Assembly (NCBI GenBank): GCA_036873135.1
Contig: JAPTYO010000007.1
Span: 6,678,763 to 6,742,762 of the forward strand
Direction of reading: 5' to 3'
Length of the DNA: 64,000 nucleotides
Source of the DNA: Clarkia xantiana subsp. parviflora
Taxonomy: Eukaryota > Streptophyta > Magnoliopsida > Myrtales > Onagraceae
Numbering within the stretch: the stretch's first letter is position 1; every line of letters begins with the position of its first letter. This document shows positions 23,033 through 34,053 of this stretch, in pieces. The position numbers and the translations under genes were made by a program. The notes beneath the pieces are model-generated. The model had not been told where the DNA came from, searched no databases, and saw only the letters and a list, made by a program, of their open reading frames with translations.

Positions 23033-26000
23033 TTAAGGACATTGAAGCTGTTCGTTGCGTGGATTAGTCTCGGCGTCGTTCAGATTGGTTTGAGATTTAC
23101 TCGGATTAAGAGCCGGAGGCGACCATTGATCGGGAACCATGAGGAAGTAGGCCGTCATTGCTTTTCGGAACCGTTTCTTGTACTGTTTGGGCGAGATTAT
23201 GGTCGGGGAGGCGTTTTTCGGTCCCCCTAGCAAACCCGACGCTTTCACCCATGTTTCGAGGTGCTTGTCCCAAGTGTACTGTCTCATGAAATCAATGATA
23301 CCTAGTACTAGCTCATGCTTCTCTCCGTCTACTCCGACTAATAACGAGTAATCCATTACGTCGACCGACTGCAAAAACCGATCAGTAAAAATGTTACGAA
23401 TGGCGAATCGCGCGTAAAATCGCGTAAATGAACCTCATTTTCTTAGCATAGAGAAATCGAGAGAGAGATTACCGCGAGAAATGACGTGTCGTTCCAAACC
23501 GCTCTTCCGAGCAGTCGTTTCGCCTTATTTCCGACGAAAATCGGAGATGTAGGCATTGCTTCTATCAAATTTTGATCGAGCAGAACTTTGTTGCTTCCAC
23601 TCGAGTCGGGATTGTATCGCGACCTTGACGAACCCTTCAAGTCGTATAACCGAATCACATTTCGCTTGTATAGAAGATTCTCCATCACCAACACATCCAT
23701 CTTTGATTCTCTGCCTCCTTTAACGTGCTTCGATATAACCTTTAACAACATACAAAGAAATATGTCACATATCGAATCATAAACCTTAAACGCTAGATCC
23801 CCTGATTGAGGCTTAAATTGGCCCCCAATCGAAAGTTTATTCGTTTAGGTACCTGATAGATTCCGAAGATCTTCGCGAGGCATGTCGGACTCCCGCTATC
23901 GATTGATTCCGACAAGTATTTGAAATAGGCCGGAGCAAACTTGAAGAACGATTCGAGCTCCGTCTTTGTGACTTGCTTGATGATAAAACGATCGTCTAAT
24001 GTCTTTGCGAAGAACACGTTGCTCTTTCCGCCTTGTGCTCCCCACTTCTTACACCGCGTCAAACACCTTATATAATCCATCTCCGAAGGGCAACATATCC
24101 TCCTCAACGCCTCGAATCTCCTCGCAAAGTAACAAGTGACGGAATATCTAACTTTTCTGTTGGGCGCCTCGTCGGAAAACGAAACTTTTGCGTGAAAATC
24201 TTTCGTGTGAGCAAGTAGGTCCAACCCCGACGAGCTACGAGCTAAAGAGCCTTCATCGATAGTCGAACCGAGGCTCCTGATCGATTCAGACCCTAAATCG
24301 TCCAACGAATGCATCGACTGAGTGAGATGTGAAGAATCCGAGAAAAACGAGGAAAAAGATTCCGCGTCTTTGAGCTTTTCGGTGTCCGATATTTGCAGAC
24401 TATACTCATTCGAAGCCAATGCATACGATATGATGCTTGTGGGTTCATCGTCGTAGACAGGGATCACCGTATCGTTAACCCCAACCGGAAGAAGCAATCG
24501 GGCCCCACACAAAAGATCCGCTTCTCGATACGACGTGATATAAACCGGTTTATACGTGTACAACATGTCATCGAGCTTCTGGGCACTCGAAAGCACATTC
24601 TTATTCACGGATCGGTAAAAGCTCAAGAATGGCAGCTTAAACCAACTCACCGGATCCTCCGCTTGGTGAGCTGGCGCTTTTGGCGATGACGTGGACGAAA
24701 CCGAATGCGAAGGTTTGATCCTGTGGCCGTGATGTTGTTCATCCCCAGCTGCTTGCTTATCAAGCAACTCATTCGAACGTTCTTGTCCACTTTCCTTCTC
24801 GTGTCCAGATTTCGGGCCGGGGTCTATTTCGCCTGTCCATGCAGCATCTAGGGTTTCCGACAAATTCGCCAAATTCGGGATTTGACCGTCAGAGAGTGAC
24901 TTACGCATCTTCGATCTAGTCTCCAGCCGATCGCCATGTTCATAAACTCCGGCACTTGCAGAGAGTTTACTTGGTGAATCTTCTGCCTTGGCGTCCAAGT
25001 CAGACTGCTTAGTCTGGATTGGTTTCAAATTCGAAATCTGGCCGAATTTTCCATCGATCGGGTCCGATGAAAGACCGGTGAAGGTTATTTCTGCCTTTGG
25101 AGGGGCAACAACAACCTCATTACAAGGTTTCTCCATTTCTTGCGCTACAAGTTTCGTCGAGTTACTAGTTACAGTAGTATCACTTTCATTAGCCCCGACT
25201 AATCGATGATCCCACATGATCGACTGGAACAGAAGCTGTCTTCGCAACCGGTTAATCTCGAGAATATCGATCCCATAGTGGCCTTTCCTCACTTCTTTGT
25301 TCATTGTCTTTTGAAGTGCTTCCTGATAGTAATCAACACATCAGTAAAATGTGTAATATTTTTAACACACAAAGGAAATCAATAATGAATAGATATGTAC
25401 ATCGAATTCGATCTTCTCCCTTTGCAATATTCCCTCCAAATTCGCGATTTCCCCCGACGATTCTCGAGGATTCATTCCGTATTTCTTCTTCGAAATTTGA
25501 GTAAGAGCGTTAAGAACTTCGGAAAATAGAGTTTCGGCGCGCTTAACCACCTGTTTACGCGTACTAAACTCAGGCAACTACGGACAAAATTCAAATGACA
25601 TATCGATCATCGTGGTCGAGAATAACGTTACCTCATCCGCTTCTTTCTGGATCCAATTCTGGTTATCGTAGCGTATATCGAGAGTTGCGGGTGGAAGATA
25701 CACAGATAGAACATCGATCGACGCGTAACGAAAGCAAGCAACCATGTTGCTAAAGCTGCACATACAGATTTAGACATTCAAATGTAAATTTTTGTCACTA
25801 TCGATTCGGAATCGCAATGACAAGAGAGTATTACCCGTAAAATCGGAGACAGTCTCGGTGAAGCGAATGACCACAGCTCGCAACTCGACTTGCTGCCGCA
25901 TGATTCGAAAAGCTGAGCTCCAAAAACTTACCGAACGAGAGACCCCAAGCCGCATCGGACATAACTACCCGTCTCGTGGCCGGGGGGAATCCATTAGCTC

Positions 26001-29000
26001 TAGGGCATTGAAGGCACCTATGCCACATCCAAATCTTTCCTTCGGCTTCACCGGGTAAGAAGAACTCCTCGAGCTTCCGAACCGAGATCGTAAGCGTTCC
26101 TTGCCGGTGGGTGTAGCAATGAACATGTGCCTCAGATGGCTTATTGCACGAGTTGCATTGATAATTCTAATAGAAGTAATCATACCATAAGTAACAACAA
26201 TAACATCCTAAAAAGGCACAAATACAAAGAGAGGCACAACTAAAAAACGTAGTTTTAGATAACTTTTCATTGCCGACACTTTTTCAAGTATCGTAAAGAT
26301 CTTCATATTAATCGATTCTATTGAAAATTGGCGACGCTTTATAGCTGAGTTGTTGTTTTTTGTATTATTTCGATGTTTTTCAAAACTTCGTTCAGTTTTG
26401 ATTTGAGTTACCAATTGTATGAAGTGGCGACGCAAGAAAAAGCGTCGCCTCTTTTAAGAGTTCCGTGACGCTTGTTGCAAGCATCACTGTATTTTTCGCA
26501 ACGGTGATAAAAAATGACATATTTACTTGCTTTTTAAACAGCGTTGCTAATTTCATGACGACGTGCAATAAATTATTTTGACCGCCCGAGAAGCTAGTTT
26601 TCTTATAGTAAGGTACAATACCTGATCAAATAGATGATCTCTCAAGAATCGGCCGAGGGGCTTGTCGAAGCTACCGTAGTATTTGATCCGAAAAAGATGA
26701 GACCTTTCGCATACCGTACCCTTCCAAACACATCGTGACGACAAGGAAACCAATATACTCTGATGTTCCGACGAGAACTCCTCCTTCAAAGCCCCTGTCT
26801 CGTCCAACAGGTTCTTATTTTCGCCTTGTAATGTTGTTGCCGAACATTCCACACTTTGTTGCGTCACGGTTACTTCACTGTCACCCTCGTGACCCTTCGA
26901 CGGAGGTGCAAAACCGTTACCCACCGAAGAATTATACGATCCACAATTATCGGCAGAAACATAGGATGTTTCCTCGTACGATGTTTCATTTCTTGTCTTC
27001 GTCGAATCGAAATGGTGGGCCCCGTCGTGCCAAGAATCCAAAGCTACTTGGTAAGTAGAGGAGGATATCGTAGTAGAAAGCGATTCGGTCGGACAGTTGC
27101 AAAATTCGGGTGGTAAGATATCGTTCGGGATAGGTACACTGTTGGACCTTAGAGGTTCGGTAGGTTCGATATTGCTTGACTTTTCGGTGATCGGCATGCC
27201 GAAACCGGGAACCATGGAGATGGACCGTTCGATCGACTTATCGGGCAGCGCTACGTTGATCGGAGATTTTAGAGGGAGTTCGGGGAGTGAAGCTCTTTCA
27301 TCGGCAAGAAAAGAGGTCTCTAAACCCAAATGATATGCTGCGAAAAGTCCATACTGAGCTACATGCTTTAGTTTCTTCAGTTCATCTCCACTGGCGCCTC
27401 GAAGTAAAATCTGAAACGGTAAAAATCACAGCTTAATTGCGAAATTATAAAATGACATACTTAATTATAGGTACTTTCATAAATAACAAATTGAATTTAG
27501 GGCTTAGCTCCTAAAAACAGTTTCAACTGTAGACTATGTTACTAATCGTTGTTTCTGATTTAAAATGTTGATATCCGGTGTCCTAACTATCAAATTGATT
27601 CATTTTTACTTTTTTTTTTCTCTTAAATTTGAGAAGCGAAAACATATTTTTTAAGTATCAAACAAGCCTAAAACATGAGTAACAAATCTGATACTTCGGA
27701 AATGTGATATGTTTTTATTGCATAAAACGTTAAATTTAACGTCAAACCAATCGAATAAGTGGAAAGTAACAAATCTAATAGTTGAGACATATAATATCAA
27801 CATTTTAAATCCGAGACTGCGATTAGCAACATTACATAAACTGGAGACTGTTTTATGTTTTTAACACTTGAATTTAAGCTATTCATTTAAACATCAAAGG
27901 TTTAATTAATTTTTTACTTACGGTGAAAGCTTGTGGCCTCGGACATCCTTCGAAGAACATCAGGGTTTTCATCAATTTTTTCCCACCCTGTCCGGCAGAG
28001 CCATGATCTTCTTGAAACCGTTCCACGTGGAATTTTTCACAGTACCCGACTTTGTCTGATGAAAGATGATCGACTGACGGAACTTTTTCAGCGCCGGTGC
28101 AACGCGAAATGCGATCCAATAGTGGCCTTTTGATATTAAGAACAAGGGAAATGTCTTTTTCGAGCAGATAGTCTTGCGCGTACCGTGAAACCGAGTTCTC
28201 TACCAAGAGCACATCGGGTTGGTGCGCGTCAATCTTTGCCACCGCCATTTTCAGATGGTCCATTTCCTACAATGAGTGTGTAAAGTTACAAATTTTGCAG
28301 TTAGGGTTTAAGAGAAATGCATGGGATCCATATTTGATTCCATGCAAAAACAAAAGGGTTAATGTAAGATCCAAATAAGTATACATTTTTTTGTTCAAAA
28401 ATTATCATAAATATGAGGTTTAAGAACACAATAGGGGCCTGAATTTTTGCCCATGTTGCCAAAAGAGGTCTGAATTGAAAAAACGTATTATTTAGGGCCT
28501 GAATTTTGAGTTTTGTGTATAAGTGAGGTCTTCGTCTATTTTTTCTGTTAAAAGTGACGGAAAGTGGTCACATGCTTGGCATGTGACCAAAATAATTTGA
28601 AAACCCGAAAATGTCATTTGACCAAAGTGTGTCTCTCATATGTTTGGCCTAAAATGACGAAAATACCCTTTAAGCCACCACAGCTCCGGCGACCACCACC
28701 ACCCCGACTCCGGCGACCACCACCGACCTCCGGCGACGACCGATCGGAGCTTTTTTGGCACCGATCGGAGCTTCGGAGCTCCAATCGGAGCTTTTTTGGC
28801 TCCGATCGGAGGCCAGTGGCGGTCGCCGGAGGCCGGTGGCGGTCGCCGGAGCCGGGTGGTAGTCGCCGGGCGGTGGCCGGAGCGTGGTGGCCTTAAGGGC
28901 ATAATTAGTGTGTAGGGGTATTTTAGACATTTCACATTTTATTAATTAAATTGATAAATTGTATAATAATTACAAAAGTATATTTTTTTTTTTCACGTGG

Positions 29001-32000
29001 TTCTGTTAGATTTAACAGAAAATTTGGACGGGGACTTGAAAAAACACAAAACTCAAAATTCAGACCCTTAATAATTCAGACCCCTTTTGGCAACATGGGC
29101 AAACATTCAGGCCCCTATTGTGTTCTTAACCCTAAATATGAATGGAATAAGTAAATTGCAGTTCAGCAATATAGGTCATGTTGCTAATTGTTTCTGATTT
29201 AAAATGTTGATATTCGGTGTACCAACTATCAAATTAGTTGATATTCACATTTTTTTCTTAAAATTGACAGAATAAAAAAATGTTTTTTAAGCATAAAATA
29301 AATCTACACCATAACAATTATAATATTTCGAAAAAAATAGGAAATAATATATTTTGTTGTTGCTTAAAACGTCATTCTTTCGTTAAAATCAATCGGAAAA
29401 AATGCAAAGCAATAAATATGACACTGAATATTAACATTTTAAATCTTGAGAACAATTAGCAATATTTGAGACTGTTTTTAACCGTAGTTCAGCTGGTAAA
29501 ACAAATACGGCAAAGAAATGTCGAGCCGTCAAAAGGTAAAAAGAAAGGAGTTGAAACCTGCTGTAGTAAAGTATCAAAACTTGACAAGAGATTAGAGACA
29601 CGTTGATACTCGAGTGCTCCTCCAAGAATCAATATCCGAGGTCTGTCTATTCTTGATGTCATTCGCCGATGAGCAACATTTTTCTTACAAACAACTCCTT
29701 TTACAAGCATGCTAGACGTAATAAAAAAACATATATTTCATTAGAAACAAAAGATGTTACAGTGATCTTTAATAGCAGGAGGGTTTAAGTGCAGTTATGT
29801 TTCTAATCGATTTCCTAGATTTAACATGTTTATTTAAATATCAAATAAGTATAAATCATAAGTAACAAATCATATACTTTTTAAAAGTAAAGAATAAAAA
29901 GTTTTTGTTGCTTAAAATATCAATTTTAGCGCCAATATCAGTAAAAAAAAATTGGAAATCAAAATATTTGGGACACTGATATTAACACTTTAAATCTGAG
30001 ACAACGATTAGAAACATGACATAGCTGACACTATTTTTAGGTTCTTAATAGTATAGCGCTATACGTATAAATGTGTCTCTTTTAACGAGGCAGTCGCCTT
30101 GATTCCGCCTCAAAGTCTCGTCGACTCAGTGCGCCTTAATTGAAAAACTAATGATCGTACTTAATCATTGTAAATTAGGTGCAATGGACTCTAGAAGATT
30201 AGGGTTAGGGTTACCTTTCGCAGCGACGTCCGGAAGCTAAGCATTTGATTTTGACATAGCCGCCGGGATCCATCCCTCCGCTTCGGCTAGTATCGGGTTT
30301 TAGAAGCGACGCAGCCTCCCACGACAACGACGAGATTATATCCAACCAACTCTCATCATTGCCTTCCTCATTCATGGGAAGGTTCTCAACCTGCAAGAGC
30401 TGAGCTATCAATGCCCTAAAATGTCCATACACCACATTCTTCATCAGATTCTGCTGCTCCTCGGTAGTGCAATCCCGGTTCCGATACTCCCCACTGCCGA
30501 AACTGCTCGAAGTATTCATCGAACCCCACTCCCCGTCGTTTTCGTCAGCTTCATCCATGAACATGGCTTCCTTCTCGTCATCTTCGTCTTCCGGTTCAGG
30601 CGGGAGCCAAATAAGGCCGTTATTCTCGAAATCGACTGTCTCAACGTTGTTGACGTTGATATTCTCGGCCGCATATATGGACGAAGACGCTTCGCCTTCC
30701 TCTCCGGTGTGGCGGTCATCTTCCTTTTTGTCCTCGACTTTGTACCGGTTATCGGAATGCACCTCGCTTGATGATCTGGCGTTCTTCGGGATGTCGAAAT
30801 CTCGGTTATTGTAGTTATTGCGTTTGTAACGCTTTGTCTCGGTATCGGAATGGTAGTCGATATCTTCATCATCGTCATCATCGCTCCTGCAGTTAAACCC
30901 GGGATCAAGTCAGAAGCAGTGGTGGATCCAAAATTGTTCAAACATGTATGTCACTATTAAAACAAGTTAGGGATGTCACGCTACATATAAACTAGTTTTT
31001 AATGACGATAAAAATGATTTCCCGCGACTCAACATGAAACTAGTGACGCTTTTATCGAAACAAGTACATATGTCATTTCTAATTACCGTCGCGAAAAACA
31101 CTATGACACCTGCAGCAAGCATCGCCAGCAGTTAAAAGAGATTACGCTTTTGCTTGCGTCGCAGGCGCATACAAGTGACAACGCAACTAAACGTCATTAT
31201 AAAACCATTTTCTTAAAAGTGTTACCTAAATTAAAAACAAACAACGCTTTGAAAAGTGTCGAAACAATACATAAGAAATAACGCTAATATGAAGGGTTGC
31301 CAAATTTGAATAAATTTGATTAATGTAAAAATGTTTGCGACACTTAAGCAAACGTGGCAATAACAAATCATCTAAAATCTAAAGTTCTTTTTCAGTAGTG
31401 TCAAATTTTTGTGTGTGCAGTTGGCAAAACCTTACCAATAAAACGAATACACACAATAAACTTATTTAGTAAATGTTTTAAAAACATACCTGAACTGTTC
31501 CTGAGAAGGGGCAACTCTATCTAGGGTTATATCATTATTGCTTGTTCCTGATATGTAGATCAATCCTTGACTCTCTGCACTTTCCTCCATAACTCTAGAC
31601 ATCTCCGAATTCAAGTCGGAACTCTTCGAGATCGATTCGGATGGAGGAGGAGCATTCGCGCTGCTATTCGGGGTGGAAAAACTAGTCCCTGGTGAAGTGG
31701 TGTCATCACCGATTTCGCCATTGTCGTTACTCTGCTGCTTCTCCCATTGCTTGAAGCAATAGTTACAAACCCTAACCCTATCTTCGGCCGAACGAGGAAA
31801 GGGGACGGTGTTTCGGGTGCACTTTCCGCAAAAAACTCGACCACAGTGACGGCAGTGGTGCTTCCGAATAATGACGGAGAATTGAGAATCACACTCGTAG
31901 CAAACCCTACAGCTCTCGTCGGGCATCCAAAAGTCCCTCGACACGTTATCGGGATCGGACCGCCAAGTGAACCACGACCTAACCAACCCGAACAGCTCGG

Positions 32001-32022
32001 AGAAGGTGTTCGGAGCTTCCAT
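23033..32022 (-). CDS. FAB1: 1-phosphatidylinositol-3-phosphate 5-kinase FAB1 (FYVE type)
   Basis: Eleven coding exons join in frame: 32022-31490, 30886-30215, 29711-29558, 28266-27922, 27410-26622, 26166-25835, 25755-25632, 25550-25401, 25322-23853, 23739-23473 and 23368-23033, giving 1723 residues. Arabidopsis FAB1A and FAB1B are about as long. The N-terminal FYVE finger (about residues 31-91) has the WMPD motif, paired CxxC ligands and RKHHCRHCG, which binds PI3P on endosomes. A CCT/TCP-1-like region follows ([34 protein letters not shown]), then a Cys-rich segment. The C-terminal PIP kinase domain has [24 protein letters not shown] and [14 protein letters not shown]. It makes PI(3,5)P2 for endosome and vacuole function. 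A 5' UTR exon lies near 32235-32400. The introns are loaded with small transposons. Confidence 0.95.
26228..26608. mobile_element. CACTA-like MITE in FAB1 intron, copy A
   Basis: About 380 bp between FAB1 exons 5 and 6. Read on the minus strand it aligns along its length with copy B at 30952-31400, including TATGTCATTT, TCGCGAAAAA/TTGCGAAAAA and GCTTTT.CTTGCGTCGC words. Its ends are decayed (CACAACTAAAAA on the left, CTTATAGTA on the right). Confidence 0.6.
27500..27867. mobile_element. TIR MITE in FAB1 intron 4 with 9-bp TSD, copy 1
   Basis: A 368-bp element flanked by perfect 9-bp direct repeats (TTGAATTTA at 27491-27499 and 27868-27876). The arms are inverted: GATTTAAAATGTTGATATCC on the left pairs with ATATCAACATTTTAAATCCG on the right, and TTACTAATCG pairs with CGATTAGCAA. 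A 9-bp duplication points to the Mutator-like superfamily. There is no coding capacity. Confidence 0.85.
28417..29132. mobile_element. Non-autonomous MULE (Pack-MULE-like) in FAB1 intron 3
   Basis: A 716-bp element with matching inverted ends (GGTTTAAGAACACAATAGGG on the left and its complement on the right over about 60 bp). It has perfect 9-bp target duplications (TAAATATGA at 28408-28416 and 29133-29141), the mark of Mutator-like elements. The centre, about 28675-28890, is strikingly GC-rich and repetitive (GCCGGAGGCC, CTCCGATCGGAG), unlike the AT-rich arms. Shared internal words tie it to the element at 6760-7279. Confidence 0.88.
29160..29493. mobile_element. TIR MITE in FAB1 intron 3, copy 2
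   Basis: Related to copy 1 across its length (GATTTAAAATGTTGATATTC and AACATTTTAAATCTTGAG in inverted positions, GTTGCTAATTG against CAATTAGCAA). It is bounded by an 8-bp repeat (AGTTCAGC at 29160-29167 and 29486-29493). It lies next to the MULE at 28417-29132 in the same intron. Confidence 0.7.
29790..30045. mobile_element. TIR MITE in FAB1 intron 2, copy 3 (degraded)
   Basis: Shares the arms of copies 1 and 2 (GTTTCTAATCGATTTCCTAG on the left; AACACTTTAAATCTGAG and CGATTAGAAACATGACATAG on the right). It is shorter, and I could not define its ends. Confidence 0.55.
30952..31400. mobile_element. CACTA-type MITE in FAB1 intron 1, copy B
   Basis: A 449-bp element that begins CACTATTAAAAC and ends TTTTTCAGTAGTG, the CACTA...TAGTG termini of that superfamily. 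Subterminal copies of GCGTCGC/GTGACGC-like words occur inside, as is usual for CACTA elements. There is no ORF. I saw no clear 3-bp duplication. It is inverted relative to copy A in the same gene. Confidence 0.7.
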
Positions 32023-32399
32023 AGACGGAAAACTCCCCCACCCCACTCATCATGCCACATTCATCGGCCACACTGCCGTAGCATAATCATAATCAATCAT
32101 ATATACAATATCAATTCTTAATTTATTTTAATTTTGATTTGATTTACAAATCAACGACGATTATTGAAATTCTCCATGAACGCATCATATACAGAAGAAG
32201 AAGACGAAGAATCAATTGAATTAAGGTATTACCTTGCGATTGGATGGAACCCAGTGGATTGACGCGAAGAAGACGATCATGGGGTAAATCGTAATAAACC
32301 AAATCAAACGAGGGTCACATATTGAGATGAACGCCGGCTTGGGTCAATTCACCACAGACGCAGTTCTTGGAACAGAAAGAGATCCTGCAATGTAGAGAC

Positions 32400-33734
32400 A
32401 ATTTTGAGTCAATTTTGTTAATTTAATTAAGCTTTAAAAAAAGTTGAATTTACATGCAAAATAAAAGTAAATTAATAAGAATAAATATTATTAGGGGAAA
32501 TTATTATTTTTTTAAGTAATTTTGTTCTGAAAAATATATATATATATATATTTGGAAGATAACATGAATATAATAAAACATTGTTTGAGACTTGAGAGCA
32601 ACACCGATAACAGATTTTATTTTCGACATTAATTAATGCCGTATATTTACCAAGTTTATATTTTCCACTAGCCACCGGTCCGCACAAATGGATTTTATTT
32701 ATAAAAATTAACAATTTAAGTTATACGTTGTCAACTCGGCATTTGTATATGAACCTGTTTTAAAATTAATACAGTACTAAAATTCTTAATTGATTTTATA
32801 GTATTATATATACATAAAAATTAGTTAGAAATATATGATATTATATGTAAGTGGGAAACTTTTCACCACTAAATTCACATAGAAAAAATGTTGATTATTA
32901 TAGAAAAATATATGGTTCTTGGATTACTATAGTTAAAATTAACTGATGATGTAGTAGATACAAGTAAACAAGTGTATAAGGGGTTTGAATTACGAGTATC
33001 CAGTATTCCTAGTAATGTGATGTTTCTGGAAATGTTCAACCCAAAAAATGTTGGGGTAATTTTAAATCAGTCTGTTTGGTATGTTATGGATTAAGTAAGA
33101 TAAGGTAAAATTATACTATTTGATTTGCATATTATAATATACAAGGTAATGGTAATATTTTTATTATATCAAAATAACAAATGTTAGTATTTTTGCTTAC
33201 TTTTTTAAAGGAATTGAATAGAGTATATAATTGTCATAATATTATTTCAGTAAACTGAAATTGTAAATGATACGATAACATGTTTGATTCTACTTTAATG
33301 ATATGTTTGATTCTACTTTAATGATATGTTTGATTCTACTATGAGCTGATATAAGAATAGAACTTATCGAAAAATAAACTATCTAATATTATATTATAAA
33401 TTAAAAAAATACAAAATTAAAGTAAAAGACTTTGAGAGCTCCTTAATAGGCTTAATGAATTTATTTTCAAGAATGAAATTTTATTAAAATGATAGATGCT
33501 ACAATTGTAAATAAAATTATATTGGATTTTAAATCTACTTAAATAGATTTTCTTAATGCTTATAATAGATATCAGTCCACGCTACGCGCATGCACAATGT
33601 CGTTGTGAGAAAGATAAAAAGATATGATCAAGCCGATTCGTGAACGATAAAAGAGCACGATTGACCCGAATCCGAGTATGACACAAGAGTAAAAGCCTTA
33701 TTAAAAAAAATTTAACTTAAACACGTAACATAAT
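32400..33734. other. AT-rich intergenic region
   Basis: The divergent promoter region between FAB1 (-) and eIF2B alpha (+). It holds an AT dinucleotide run near 32536-32555 and a 23-bp tandem repeat (ATGTTTGATTCTACTTTAAT plus GAT), about 2.7 copies, at about 33278-33346. No gene is supported. Confidence 0.5.
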
Positions 33735-33866
33735 GTTTATTTTTTAAACATGTCACTACGAAGTGATGCCCTTGAAAAGTTTCGAGCCTGGAATCTCGGA
33801 GCCAAACCATATGGAAGTAAACGTTTTTCACAACTATACAACCTGTCCACCACTGCTGGTGGATAT
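33735..33866 (-). mobile_element. Degraded SINE, same family as the 21.9-kb copy
   Basis: On the minus strand it reads CCACCAGCAGTGGTGG, then GGTTTGGCTCCGAG, a decayed B-box region (CCAGGCTCGAAAC) and GGGCATCACTTCG, matching the head of the SINE at 21917 in order. The A box is eroded and no duplication is visible. Confidence 0.65.
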
Positions 33867-34053
33867 TTTTTATTTTAATATAAGTATGGGCCTTTTTTTC
33901 AGCCAGAAGCACCACATCTAAGCCCAAACTCTGCTTTCTTAGTTACTATCGCGTTCTTCATATTCATACTGTCGATTGTCGAAGTCGTAATCTAATCCGT
34001 CGTCTTCCATTTTCCCTCCAATTAAGAATCGAATCCATTCTTGGAATCCATAG

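Noticed and set aside
28564..28935. Pro/Arg-rich ORFs on both strands
   Set aside because: They come from the GC-rich repetitive core of the MULE. Open frames on both strands reflect base composition.
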